Below, piece by piece: positions 38,304-47,415 of a DNA stretch of 64,000 bases. A program made the position numbers and the translations under genes. The stretch is from Acidovorax defluvii (GTDB lineage Bacteria; Pseudomonadota; Gammaproteobacteria; Burkholderiales; Burkholderiaceae_C): positions 157,077 to 221,076 of the forward strand of contig QLTU01000005.1 of NCBI GenBank assembly GCA_003268905.1. Direction: 5' to 3'. Below the pieces are notes generated by a model. That model had not been told where the DNA came from and made no database searches. It saw only the letters and a list, made by a program, of their open reading frames with translations. Position 1 is the first letter of the stretch. Each line of letters starts with the position of its first letter.

Positions 38304-39617
38304 TCAAAACAGCGGCACGGTGTGCGGATCAGGGTGGCGTGCGGTGCCAGGCCCAGCGCAAGGCGGCTCGCCCGCCGAGGCCAGGTGGTCCGACAGGCGC
38401 ACCAGCGCCCCCACACGCACGCCCAGCAGCCGCAAGCGTCGGTCCAGCGGCACCCGCTTCAGGCACAGCCCCGCCGTGTGGCGGATGGTGGCCGCATCGT
38501 CAGTGGGCGCTGGCAAGGTGTGGTCCCGCGTGGCGGTCTTGAAGTCGTCATAGCGCAGCTTGATGCCAATGGTTTTGCCCACATAGCCCTTGCGCTGCAG
38601 GTCCTGGGCCACGCGCTGGCACAGGTCGGTGAAGATGCGGCCGAGTTCTGCCTTGTCGCGCACCGCGTGCAGGTCGCGCTCAAAGGTGGTCTCGCGGCTC
38701 ATGCTCACGGGTTCGCTCTCGGTCACCACGGGGCTGTCGTCCCGGCCCCAGGCCACGCGGTGCATCCACGCACCGGTGGATTTGCCAAAGTGGCCCATCA
38801 GCCACTGCGGGTCTTGCGCGGCCAGCTCGCCAATGGTGTGCACCCCCAGCGCCGCCAGTTTCTCGCCCGCCTTGGGGCCAATGCCGTTGATCTTGCGCAC
38901 GTTGAGCGGCCAGATGGTGGCCTGCAGGTCGGACTCGTACACGATGGAGATGCCATTGGGCTTGTTGAACTCGCTGGCCATCTTGGCCAGCAGGCGGTTG
39001 GGCGCCACGCCAATCGAGCAGGTCAGGCCCGTGCGGTCAAAAATGCTTTTCTGGATGAGCCGCGCCAGTACCCTGCCCCCTTCGCGCTGGCCGCCGGGCA
39101 CATCGGTGAAATCGATATACACCTCGTCCACCCCCCGGTCCTGCATCACCGGGGCGATCTCGGTAATGGTGCTCTTGAACAGCCGTGAAAACCTGCGCAC
39201 CTCGTCAAAGTCCACCGGCAGCACAATGGCCTGCGGGCAAAGCCGGGCGGCTTTCATCATGCCCATGGCCGAGCCCACGCCAAACTGCCGCGCGGCATAG
39301 GTGGCGGTGGTGATCACGCCCCGGCCCACGTAGTCCTTGAGCAAGGGAAAATCGGCCACAGGAATAAAGCGCGGCTCGCGTGGGCCCGAGCCATCAGGGC
39401 TTTGCAGCAGCAGATCGTCCACCGTGCGCCGCCCGCCGCCAATCACCACGGGCAGGCCCTTGAGCTGCGGATAGCGCAGCAACTCCACAGACGCAAAGAA
39501 AGCGTCCATGTCCAGGTGCGCAATGCGGCGCAGTGGTGCGGGGCGGTCAGCGGCGGGCGCAGAAAAAGCAGGAGCGGCTTCGGTCACAGCCGCTATTTTG
39601 CGCGGTGCCCTCAGCAC
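38304..39617 (-). CDS. dinB: DNA polymerase IV
   Basis: Y-family translesion polymerase. In about 437 residues: catalytic acidic residues in HLDMDAFFASVE and GVDEVYIDFT, then MGMMKAARLCPQ, a helix-hairpin-helix zone INGIGPKAGEKLAALG, and a little-finger domain with SRETTFERDL. No sliding-clamp motif of the usual QLxLF kind is evident at the very end (HTVPLF). The start is uncertain: GTG at 39617 or GTG at 39587. It follows the TPP-enzyme gene within 10-40 bp, an unusual operon partner. Confidence 0.93.
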   Translation of the reverse strand: MLRAPRKIAAVTEAAPAFSAPAADRPAPLRRIAHLDMDAFFASVELLRYPQLKGLPVVIGGGRRTVDDLLLQSPDGSGPREPRFIPVADFPLLKDYVGRGVITTATYAARQFGVGSAMGMMKAARLCPQAIVLPVDFDEVRRFSRLFKSTITEIAPVMQDRGVDEVYIDFTDVPGGQREGGRVLARLIQKSIFDRTGLTCSIGVAPNRLLAKMASEFNKPNGISIVYESDLQATIWPLNVRKINGIGPKAGEKLAALGVHTIGELAAQDPQWLMGHFGKSTGAWMHRVAWGRDDSPVVTESEPVSMSRETTFERDLHAVRDKAELGRIFTDLCQRVAQDLQRKGYVGKTIGIKLRYDDFKTATRDHTLPAPTDDAATIRHTAGLCLKRVPLDRRLRLLGVRVGALVRLSDHLASAGEPPCAGPGTARHPDPHTVPLF

Positions 39618-39626
39618 CCGCCGGGT

Positions 39627-41300
39627 TCAGGCTTTCGCTAGCGCCGCCCGCCGAATCCCCTGCAGCGTCCCCGTGGGCGTGATCGCCTCAGGGTCGATCA
39701 GACAGTGCAGCACGCTGGGCAAGCCGCTGACGCGGGCGCGGGCAAGAGCCGGAGCAAAGTCTTCCGTATGCTCCACGCGCTCGCCGTGGCCGCCAAAGGC
39801 CTGGGCGTAGGCCTGGAAGTCGGGGTTTTTCAGGGCCGTGGCGCTGATGCGGCCGGGGTATTCGCGCTCCTGGTGCATGCGGATGGTTCCGTACATGGCA
39901 TTGTCGAGCAGCACCACGATGAGGGGCAGGCCGTATTGCACGGCGGTGGCGAACTCCTGGCCGTGCATCAGAAAGTCGCCGTCGCCTGCAAACACCACCA
40001 CTTCACGCTGTGGCCACAGGCGCTTGGCACCCACGGCCGCGGGCAGGCCGTAGCCCATGGACCCGCTGGTGGGCGCCAGCTGGCTGGCATAGCTGGTGAA
40101 AGGCCAGAAGCGGTGCACCCAGGTGGCGAAGTTGCCGGCGCCGTTGCAAAAGATGGTGTCGGCCGGCAGTGTGGCGCGCAGGTGCTGCATCACCTCGCCC
40201 ATTTGCAGCGCGCCAGGGATGCGGATGGGCGCCGGGTCGCTCCAGGCCAGGTAATCGGCGTGCGCAGCCTTGGTGTGGGCTTTTAATGGCACGTTTGCCT
40301 GGGGACGCACGGCATTCAGCGCGGCAGCAAAGGCCTGCGGCGTGGCGTGAATGGCCTGCGCGGGGCGATAAAGCTTGCCCAGCTCGTCGGCATCGGCGTG
40401 CACATGCACCAAGGGTTGCGCGGGTGTGGGGATGTCGAACAGCTCGTAGCCCTGCGAAGGCACTTCGGACAAACGCCCACCCACCACCAGCACCAGGTCG
40501 GACGCCTTGATGCGTGCCAACAGCTTGGGGTTCACGCCCAGGCCGAGGTCGCCGCCGTAGCAGGCGTGCGTGGCCGGGAACAGCATTTGCCGGCGAAACG
40601 AGCAATACACCGGAATGGACCACGCCTGGGCAAACGCCGTGAACTCTTGCACTGCCTGCGCAGACCAACGGCTGCCGCCCACAATCGCCACGGGCTGCTG
40701 TGCCGCCTGCAAGCGTTGCTGCAACTCGGCCATCTGCGCCGCACCGGGGTGTGTTTCGGTGACCTGGTAAGGCAAGGCATCGGCCACCGTGGCGGCTTGC
40801 ACCAGCATGTCTTCGGGCAGCGCCACCACCACGGGGCCGGGGCGGCCCGAGGTGGCAACGTGGAAGGCGCGCGAGACCAGCTCGGGCATGCGCGCCGGGT
40901 CGTCGATCTGCACCACCCACTTGGCCATGGTGCCAAACACGGCGCGGTAGTCGAGCTCCTGAAACGCCTCGCGCCCCATGGCACCGCGTGCCACCTGGCC
41001 CACAAACAGGATGAGCGGGGTGGAATCCTGGTGCGCAATGTGGATGCCAGCGGCCGCGTTGGTGGCGCCCGGCCCGCGCGTCACAAAGCAGATGCCCGGC
41101 TGCCCCGTGAGCTTGCCCTGCGCCTCGGCCATCATGGCCGCGCCGCCCTCCTGGCGGCACACGGTAACGGCGATGTGGGCATCGTGCAGCGCATCGAGCA
41201 CGGCCAGGTAGCTTTCGCCGGGCACGCAAAACAGTTGCTGCACGCCGTGGATGAGGAGCTGATCGACCAGTATCTGGCCGCCGGTGCGGGAGGTTGTCAT
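39627..41300 (-). CDS. Thiamine pyrophosphate enzyme, acetolactate-synthase-like
   Basis: A 557-residue TPP-dependent enzyme of the acetolactate synthase/benzoylformate decarboxylase group. The N-terminal catalytic glutamate is in VCRQEGGAAMMAEA; the central domain follows, and the TPP site is GDGDFLMHGQEFATA with NAMYGTIRMHQE. No small regulatory subunit is adjacent, so it is probably a catabolic enzyme, not the biosynthetic IlvB. It lies 22 bp after an FMN-dependent 2-hydroxyacid oxidase, suggesting that the oxidase makes a 2-oxo acid that this enzyme decarboxylates or condenses. Confidence 0.85.
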   Translation of the reverse strand: MTTSRTGGQILVDQLLIHGVQQLFCVPGESYLAVLDALHDAHIAVTVCRQEGGAAMMAEAQGKLTGQPGICFVTRGPGATNAAAGIHIAHQDSTPLILFVGQVARGAMGREAFQELDYRAVFGTMAKWVVQIDDPARMPELVSRAFHVATSGRPGPVVVALPEDMLVQAATVADALPYQVTETHPGAAQMAELQQRLQAAQQPVAIVGGSRWSAQAVQEFTAFAQAWSIPVYCSFRRQMLFPATHACYGGDLGLGVNPKLLARIKASDLVLVVGGRLSEVPSQGYELFDIPTPAQPLVHVHADADELGKLYRPAQAIHATPQAFAAALNAVRPQANVPLKAHTKAAHADYLAWSDPAPIRIPGALQMGEVMQHLRATLPADTIFCNGAGNFATWVHRFWPFTSYASQLAPTSGSMGYGLPAAVGAKRLWPQREVVVFAGDGDFLMHGQEFATAVQYGLPLIVVLLDNAMYGTIRMHQEREYPGRISATALKNPDFQAYAQAFGGHGERVEHTEDFAPALARARVSGLPSVLHCLIDPEAITPTGTLQGIRRAALAKA

Positions 41301-41322
41301 GGGCAGGGATGATAAAAACAGC

Positions 41323-42486
41323 TCAGGCGAGCGGGTAGGTGCCCGGCAGCAAAATGCCCCGGTCCACCGTGTTGATGTTGGTGTGGCCGCAGAACGCCAT
41401 GGTGATGTCCAGCTCTTTCTGGATGATCTGCAGCGCCCGGGTCACGCCCGCCTCGCCATAGGCACCCAGGCCATACAAGAAACTGCGGCCAATCAGCGTG
41501 CCGCGCGCGCCCAGGGCACGGGCCTTGAGCACGTCCTGGCCGCTGCGGATGCCGCCGTCCATCCACACCTCGATGTCCTTGCCCACCGCCTCGGCGATGG
41601 CGGGCAGTGCGGCAATGGACGAAGGCGCGCCATCGAGCTGGCGGCCGCCGTGGTTGCTGACGATGAGCGCATCGGCACCGCTGTTGACCGCCAGGCGCGC
41701 GTCTTCGGCGTCCATGATGCCCTTCAGGATCAGCTTGCCGCCCCAGCGCTTTTTGATCCACTCCACATCGCCCCAGTTGAGCTGCGGGTCAAACTGCTCA
41801 GCCGTCCACGATGCCAGCGACGACATGTCGCCCACGCCCTTGGCATGACCCACGATGTTGCCAAACGTGCGGCGTTTGGTGCCCAGCATGCCCAGGCACC
41901 AGTGCGGCTTGGTGGCCAGGTTGATGAGGTTGGCCAGCGTGGGTTTGGGGGGTGACGAGAGGCCGTTTTTGATGTCCTTGTGGCGCTGGCCCAGGATCTG
42001 CAAATCCAGCGTGAGCTGCAGCGCCGAGCAGCCAGCAGCCTTGGCGCGGTCGATCAGGCGCTCGATGTAGTCGCGGTCGCGCATCACATACAGCTGAAAC
42101 CAGAAGCCGGGGCCGGCGTGCTGGGCCACGTCTTCGATGGAGCAGATGCTCATGGTCGACAGCGTGAACGGAATGCCAAACGCCTTGGCCGCACGCGCGC
42201 CCAGAATTTCGCCATCGGCATGCTGCATGCCCGTCAGGCCCGTGGGCGCAATGGCCACCGGCATGGCCACGTCCTGGCCGACCATGGTGGTGCGGGTGCT
42301 GCGGCCCTCCATGTTCACGGCCACACGCTGGCGCAGCTTGATGCCCTGAAAATCGGCGGTGTTGGAGCGGTAGGTGCCCTCGGTGTACGAGCCCGAATCG
42401 GCATAGTCATAGAACATGCGTGGCACACGGCGCTTGGCAACCACACGCAGGTCTTCGATGCAGGTAACTGTGGACAGATTGGGCAC
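41323..42486 (-). CDS. lldD: FMN-dependent alpha-hydroxyacid dehydrogenase (LldD-like)
   Basis: Oxidises an L-2-hydroxyacid, probably L-lactate, to the 2-oxo acid with FMN. The GTG at 42486 (VPNLSTVTCIEDLRVVAKRR) gives 387 residues, the usual length; the longer frame upstream has no family similarity. Key sites: YDYADSGSYTE, MPVAIAPTGLTGMQ, FQLYVMRDRDY, the active-site histidine in VSNHGGRQLDGAPSS, and MDGGIRSGQDVLKA. Mandelate or glycolate remain alternative substrates. First gene of a likely operon with the TPP enzyme and dinB. Confidence 0.88.
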   Translation of the reverse strand: MPNLSTVTCIEDLRVVAKRRVPRMFYDYADSGSYTEGTYRSNTADFQGIKLRQRVAVNMEGRSTRTTMVGQDVAMPVAIAPTGLTGMQHADGEILGARAAKAFGIPFTLSTMSICSIEDVAQHAGPGFWFQLYVMRDRDYIERLIDRAKAAGCSALQLTLDLQILGQRHKDIKNGLSSPPKPTLANLINLATKPHWCLGMLGTKRRTFGNIVGHAKGVGDMSSLASWTAEQFDPQLNWGDVEWIKKRWGGKLILKGIMDAEDARLAVNSGADALIVSNHGGRQLDGAPSSIAALPAIAEAVGKDIEVWMDGGIRSGQDVLKARALGARGTLIGRSFLYGLGAYGEAGVTRALQIIQKELDITMAFCGHTNINTVDRGILLPGTYPLA

Positions 42487-42629
42487 TTGGGCACTCCGGG
42501 TAACAAAGGGTTTGACTGCGCATGGTAGGTGGCTGCGCACGGCGGGGCCATCAAAATTATTTGCGCGGCCTTGCAACAAATTTCGCGCCCAACCACCAAC
42601 GGCACGGGGCCCCAGCAAAAAATACAAGC

Positions 42630-42684
42630 AAAAACCGACTCTAGCCCTTATGCATCAAGCGCTAGAAGCTATTATTTCAGGAGC
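42630..42684 (-). repeat. AT-rich palindromic element, copy H
   Basis: ACTCTAGCCCTTATGCATCA, AGCGCTAGAAGC, then TATTATTTCAGGAGCC. On the minus strand its CCTGAAAT variant supplies the TGA stop codon of the diguanylate cyclase gene. Very similar to copies B and D. Confidence 0.9.
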
Positions 42685-44953
42685 CTTCTACTGCCTGAAC
42701 ATCGCCTTGCGTCACCAGCACGGGCTGGGCATCGGCCCCCGCGTACAGGCGAAACTGCCGCCGTCCTGCGGTTTTGGCGGCATACATGGCCGCGTCGGCA
42801 TGGCGCGACAGCTCATCGAAGTCCTGCCCATGCTCTGGAAACAGGGCGATGCCGCCACTCAACCCCACCGACAGCACCTGGTCATTGATCACATACGCCG
42901 GGCTGCAGGCCGCCATGATCTTGTTGGCCACATGGCAGGCCTGCTCTACGGTGTCGATGCTTGGCAGCATCACCACAAACTCGTCGCCCCCCTGGCGGCA
43001 CACCGTGTCGGACACGCGCACGGCGCCCGTGAGGCGCTTGGCCAGCTGCACCAGCAGCTTGTCGCCCATGTCGTGGCCCAGCGTGTCGTTGATTTGCTTG
43101 AAGCCGTCGAGATCGATGTACATGACGGCCACAGACTTGCCGTCGCGCCGCGCATGGGCCAGCGCCTGGCGGGCCCGGTCTTGCAGCAGCAGGCGGTTGG
43201 GCAGATCGGTCAGCGCATCGTATTGCGCCAGGTGCGCCATGCGCTCGGCCATGGCCACGCTTTCGGTCACATCGCGCAGCACGGCCACGGCGCCGGTGAT
43301 GTGGCCGTGGCGGTCGGTGATGGGGCTGGCCGTTTCCTCCACATCAAAGCGCTGGCCACTGGTGCGGTGCAGCAGCACGCCGCGCGTGGGCTCCACGGCT
43401 TTTTTCTGCGCAAGGGCCTGGCGCAGCGGGCTGGTCTGGGGCGCCTGTCCGTCAGGGGTGACCAGGCGCATCACCTCGTCCACATCGCGGCCCGCGGCGT
43501 CAAACCCCTGCCAGCCGGTCAGGCGCTGCGCCACGGGATTCAGGTAGGTGACCACGCCCTGTGCATCGGTGCAGACTACGGCATCGCCAATCGACTTGAG
43601 TGTCAGGCGCATGCGCTCCTTTTCCTCGAACAGCGCTTCTTCCATGCGCTTGCGCTCGGTGATGTCGGTCACCTGCACAAAAATGCCACGCACCTCGTCG
43701 CCATCCATATCGGGCACATAAGAGGCGATGGCGTAGCGCTCCGTGCCCGCGGGGTCCACGATGGTGCGCTCGAAAATCTGTGCATGCCCCTGCAGCGCGT
43801 GCCCCAGGTGAGGCAGGGTCTTCTGGTAAAGCTCTTCACCCAGCAGCTCGCGGATATGCTTGCCGCGCATTTCGTCGGGCGCCTTGCCAAACCATTCCAC
43901 ATAGGCGTGGTTGGCAAAGCGGTTGTGCAGGTCGCGATCCCAGTAACCGATCATGGACGGCAGGTTGTTCAGGATGGTGCGCAGGTCGTGCTCGGCCTGT
44001 TGCAGCTGGGCGCCCACCTCCTGGCGGCGGCCCAACTCGCGTGCAAAAAGCACCGCCAGCCCCACGCAGGCGGCCATCAGCACCAGGGCAAAGCTGCCTG
44101 AAAGCCAGGCGCTGCGGTACCAGCCGGCCAAAATGGAATCGACCGACTGGGCCACGTTCACCATCAGGGGGTAGTCGCCCACATGCCGGAAGGCGTAAAG
44201 CCGCTCTACCTTGTCGAGCGCCGCACGGCCGGTGAAGGTGCCGCTGCGGGCCGCCTGCAGATTGCGCATGGTGGGCGTGCCTGCCAGGCTGCGGCCCAGC
44301 ACGTCCTCGCTGTAGGGGTAACGCGCGACAAGAACGCCATCGGCCCGGAACAGGTTCAGGGCCCCGCCAGCGCCCACATTCAGCTCTTCAAATAAACCCT
44401 GAAAATGCGCCAGCCGGATGGTGCCCACCACCACCCCGGCCAGCCGGCCTTGGGAATCATAGAAAGCGCGGCTCACGGGCAGGCTGAGCAGGCCGCTCAG
44501 GCGCGCACGCACCGGCGCGCCCACATACAGGCCCGTGTGGGCACCGCTCTCAAACACCTTGAAGTAATCGCGATCGGCAAAGTTGGCGTTGCGGGGCACC
44601 GCGTGTTCGGAATCCATCACCACATTGCCAGCCGGGTCCAGCACCAAAATGGAGCCGACGCCTTGCACGCGCAGCGAGTTGTCGAACAGTGCAAGGTTGC
44701 GCATGGCCAACGGCAGGGCCATCACGCGCGGGTCGGTCATGCCCTCCACCACCCCCTGCAGCGACTGGTCAAACGCCTCCATCGTGCGGGCGATGCTGCG
44801 GTCGAGCGCGCGCACCAGGTTGGTGTTGGTGCGCTCGGCGTTGTTCCATGCCTCTTCGCGCAGCGTCCAGATGCTGCGGGCAAAAAGCCCGCCAATGCCC
44901 AAGGACAGCAGCAGGGCCAGCAAGATCAGACGGGAAGTGGCAGGTAGGCGCAC
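42677..44953 (-). CDS. Membrane diguanylate cyclase, dCache-PAS-PAS-GGDEF
   Basis: A sensor that would make c-di-GMP. From the GTG at 44953, 758 residues: a membrane helix (LILLALLLSLGIGGLF), a periplasmic dCache-like domain (about 35-285, with RNANFADRDYFKVFESG and DGVLVARYPYSEDVLGRSL), a second helix (SGSFALVLMAACVGLAVLF), two PAS domains (about 320-570) and GGDEF. The signature QGGDEF is intact, and RVSD five residues before it fits the product-inhibition I-site. The exact start is unclear, with no good ribosome site. The stop codon comes from AT-rich repeat H. Confidence 0.9.
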   Translation of the reverse strand: MRLPATSRLILLALLLSLGIGGLFARSIWTLREEAWNNAERTNTNLVRALDRSIARTMEAFDQSLQGVVEGMTDPRVMALPLAMRNLALFDNSLRVQGVGSILVLDPAGNVVMDSEHAVPRNANFADRDYFKVFESGAHTGLYVGAPVRARLSGLLSLPVSRAFYDSQGRLAGVVVGTIRLAHFQGLFEELNVGAGGALNLFRADGVLVARYPYSEDVLGRSLAGTPTMRNLQAARSGTFTGRAALDKVERLYAFRHVGDYPLMVNVAQSVDSILAGWYRSAWLSGSFALVLMAACVGLAVLFARELGRRQEVGAQLQQAEHDLRTILNNLPSMIGYWDRDLHNRFANHAYVEWFGKAPDEMRGKHIRELLGEELYQKTLPHLGHALQGHAQIFERTIVDPAGTERYAIASYVPDMDGDEVRGIFVQVTDITERKRMEEALFEEKERMRLTLKSIGDAVVCTDAQGVVTYLNPVAQRLTGWQGFDAAGRDVDEVMRLVTPDGQAPQTSPLRQALAQKKAVEPTRGVLLHRTSGQRFDVEETASPITDRHGHITGAVAVLRDVTESVAMAERMAHLAQYDALTDLPNRLLLQDRARQALAHARRDGKSVAVMYIDLDGFKQINDTLGHDMGDKLLVQLAKRLTGAVRVSDTVCRQGGDEFVVMLPSIDTVEQACHVANKIMAACSPAYVINDQVLSVGLSGGIALFPEHGQDFDELSRHADAAMYAAKTAGRRQFRLYAGADAQPVLVTQGDVQAVEGS

Positions 44954-45042
44954 AAACAACAAGGGAAATAGATTTTTACAATTGTAAGCACTGGCTTGGT
45001 GCAGACCCGACACCCGGCACAAGGCGCGCTGCGCGGGCCCGC

Positions 45043-47388
45043 TTACCGCCCGGGTGCGGCGCCGGGCAACACCCCGGCCCCTCGCACCTCGATGCGCACC
45101 TCGTCCAGCACGGTGCCCGCTGCATCGGTGATTTGTATCACATGGCGCCCTGGCCACGGCAGCCACGCCACCTGCGGCCCACGCCCCAGCGGCTTGCCGT
45201 CCATGCGCCAATAAAGACCCTGCCCGCTGGCCCGCAGGTGCAGGCGCTGGCGCGCGGGCGGAATATCGGGGTCGAGCGCCACCACGGTGCCGGGCGCAGG
45301 CGCGGTGATGCGGGCGCCCGTGGTGATGACTGTGGCTGCCGTGGCTGCTGAGGCCGTTGTGGCGCTACCCACGGATGATTTTTGGTCTTTTTGGCCTCTA
45401 GCCCTTTCTGCATAAGCGCTATAAGCTATTGAATCAATAGCAAACAAAGCCTGTTGCGTGCCCGGCACAAACCATTCGTCGCGCGCGGCCTCCAGCGGCG
45501 GACTGCCCGCAGGGGCCAGCGGTGCCGGGCCAAACCGTACCGGCGCCCTCACCAGCCCCACCGGTGGCCGGGGCGCCGGGCCCGGCTCGCGTGCGTGCAA
45601 AAAGCCCATCATCGCGGCCCAGATGGGCGCCGCACCGCTGGTGCCGCTCACGTCGTGCATGGCAGCGCCGCTGGCGTTGCCCACCCACACGCCCACGGTG
45701 TAGCGCTCAGACCAGCCCACGGCCCAGTTGTCGCGCATGTCCTTGCTGGTGCCGGTTTTTACGGCGCTCCAAAAGCGCGTGGCCAGCACGCTGTCGGTGC
45801 CAAAGGTGCGCGCACGCGCATTGCCGTCCGACAGGATGTCGCCCACGATGAAAGCCGCCCGCGCATCCAGTGCGGGGGTGAAGAGCGGCTTGGCATCGGC
45901 CGCCACCGCCACCGCGCTGGCACGCCCGCCGTTGGCCAGTGTGCGAAAGGCATTGGTCAGGTGCAGCAGCGGCACCTCGGGGCTGCCCAGCGCCAGGCTG
46001 TAGCCAAAATAATCACCGCTTTCGCGCAGCGGCAGGCCCACGGCAGTCAGCTGGCGATGAAACGCATCGGGCGTGACCATGACCAGCGCGCGCACCGCCG
46101 GCACATTCAGCGACGCCGCCAGCGCCGTGCGCACCGACACCCAGCCCTTGAACTGCCGGTCGTAGTTCTGCGGGATATACAGGCCGCTGGCCGTGGTGAT
46201 TTGCGCGGGCGAGTCATGCACCAGCGAGGCTGCCGTGAGCCGCTGCTCGGCAATCGCCTGGGCATACAAAAATGGCTTGAGTGTGGAGCCCGGCTGGCGC
46301 AGCGCCAGCACGCCATCGACCTCGCTGGCCTGGCTCAGCGCCCCCGAAGACCCCACCCAGGCCAGCACCGCGCCCGTGGCGTTGTCCAGCACCAGCACGG
46401 CGCCGTCTTCGACATTGCGGCCACGCAACTCGCGCAGGTGCTGCTGCAGGCTCTGCACGGCAAAGCGCTGCAGCGGGGCGCGCAGCGTGCTCGGCACGCG
46501 CTCGGGGGACACACCGTCCTTGAACCGCTGGCGCAGCAGATGGCGTGCAAAGTGCGGCGCCACGCCCTCGCTGGCATCAAACGCGCGGCGCTGCAGCGCG
46601 GCGGTGGTGAAGAATTCGAGCGCATCGCAATCAACCGGCAACCCCGCCGCCGGTGCTGCCCCCTTGGCACGCCGCTGCAACGGGCTGGTGCTGACGCTGG
46701 CTTGCATGTCGCGCAGCACGCCACAAGCCCGCTGCGCCACCAGCGCGGGCCGAGCATTGGGCGCGCGCACCAGCGCCGCCGCCACAGCCGCCTCGCGGTC
46801 GTCCAGCCCGTGGGCGGCCTTGCCAAACAGCGTGCGGCTCAGCGCATCAATGCCCACCAGCTCGCTGCGAAACGGTACGAGGTTGAGGTAGGCCTCCAAA
46901 ATCTGGTCCTTGCGCCAGCGGCGGTCCAGCACCTGCGCGGCCACGGTTTGCCCCAGCTTTTGCACCACGGTGCGGCCGCCGGGGCCCTGGCGCCAGTCCC
47001 CGTCGAGCAAACCCGCCAGCTGCATGGTGATGGTGCTGGCCCCGCGCGTGCGCTGGTTCCACAGGTTGCCCCAGGCAGCGGCCGAGGCGGCGCGCCAGTC
47101 CACGCCGCTGTGCTCAAAAAATCGTTTGTCCTCGCTGAGCACCAGCGCCTGGCGCAGCGCGGGCGACACATCGGCCAGCGGCACCCACTGGCCGCGCCGC
47201 ACCGTCGCATCGGTGCGCAGGCGATGCAGCACCTCGCCCTCGCGCGAGAGGATCAAGGTGTCCGACGGGCGGAAATCTTCGCGTACCTCGTCAAAAGCGG
47301 GCAAGGCGCTTGCTGGGCTTGCGCAGATAGCTATAAAAAATGAAGCAAAACCTGGCAGTATCCCGCGCAGCCGCTGCCGTATTTCCAT
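45043..47388 (-). CDS. pbpC: Penicillin-binding protein 1C
   Basis: Periplasmic, membrane-anchored peptidoglycan synthase. The ATG at 47388 gives 781 residues: signal anchor, glycosyltransferase domain (SEDKRFFEHSGVDWRA, then RGASTITMQLAG), transpeptidase (active serine in QPGSTLKPFLYAQ, KTGTSKDMRDNWAVG) and a C-terminal BiPBP-type domain. Two AT-rich repeats are translated within it: diverged copy M makes the hydrophobic signal segment FASFFIAICASPASA, and copy I makes FAIDSIAYSAYAERARG in the linker before the C-terminal domain. pbpC genes commonly accompany yfaS-type alpha-2-macroglobulin genes, as here. Confidence 0.95.
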   Translation of the reverse strand: MEIRQRLRGILPGFASFFIAICASPASALPAFDEVREDFRPSDTLILSREGEVLHRLRTDATVRRGQWVPLADVSPALRQALVLSEDKRFFEHSGVDWRAASAAAWGNLWNQRTRGASTITMQLAGLLDGDWRQGPGGRTVVQKLGQTVAAQVLDRRWRKDQILEAYLNLVPFRSELVGIDALSRTLFGKAAHGLDDREAAVAAALVRAPNARPALVAQRACGVLRDMQASVSTSPLQRRAKGAAPAAGLPVDCDALEFFTTAALQRRAFDASEGVAPHFARHLLRQRFKDGVSPERVPSTLRAPLQRFAVQSLQQHLRELRGRNVEDGAVLVLDNATGAVLAWVGSSGALSQASEVDGVLALRQPGSTLKPFLYAQAIAEQRLTAASLVHDSPAQITTASGLYIPQNYDRQFKGWVSVRTALAASLNVPAVRALVMVTPDAFHRQLTAVGLPLRESGDYFGYSLALGSPEVPLLHLTNAFRTLANGGRASAVAVAADAKPLFTPALDARAAFIVGDILSDGNARARTFGTDSVLATRFWSAVKTGTSKDMRDNWAVGWSERYTVGVWVGNASGAAMHDVSGTSGAAPIWAAMMGFLHAREPGPAPRPPVGLVRAPVRFGPAPLAPAGSPPLEAARDEWFVPGTQQALFAIDSIAYSAYAERARGQKDQKSSVGSATTASAATAATVITTGARITAPAPGTVVALDPDIPPARQRLHLRASGQGLYWRMDGKPLGRGPQVAWLPWPGRHVIQITDAAGTVLDEVRIEVRGAGVLPGAAPGR
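45389..45446 (-). repeat. AT-rich palindromic element, copy I, inside pbpC
   Basis: GGCCTCTAGCCCTTTCTGCA, TAAGCGCTATAAGC, then TATTGAATCAATAGC. It is translated within pbpC as DSIAYSAYAERARG, the same orientation and reading frame as copy B in pdxJ. Confidence 0.88.
47299..47346 (-). repeat. AT-rich element, diverged copy M, in the pbpC signal peptide
   Basis: On the minus strand TTTGCTTCATTTTTTATAGC, TATCTGCGCAAGC, then CAAGCGCC aligns with copy E over its length with obvious wear. It encodes the hydrophobic part of the PbpC signal segment. Confidence 0.55.
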
Positions 47389-47415
47389 CGCCTGCAAGGG
47401 GGCCGGAGCCGGATC

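Noticed and set aside
38304..38330. Sliding-clamp-binding motif at the C-terminus of DinB
   Set aside because: The terminal HTVPLF resembles the end of such motifs but lacks the conserved Gln spacing.
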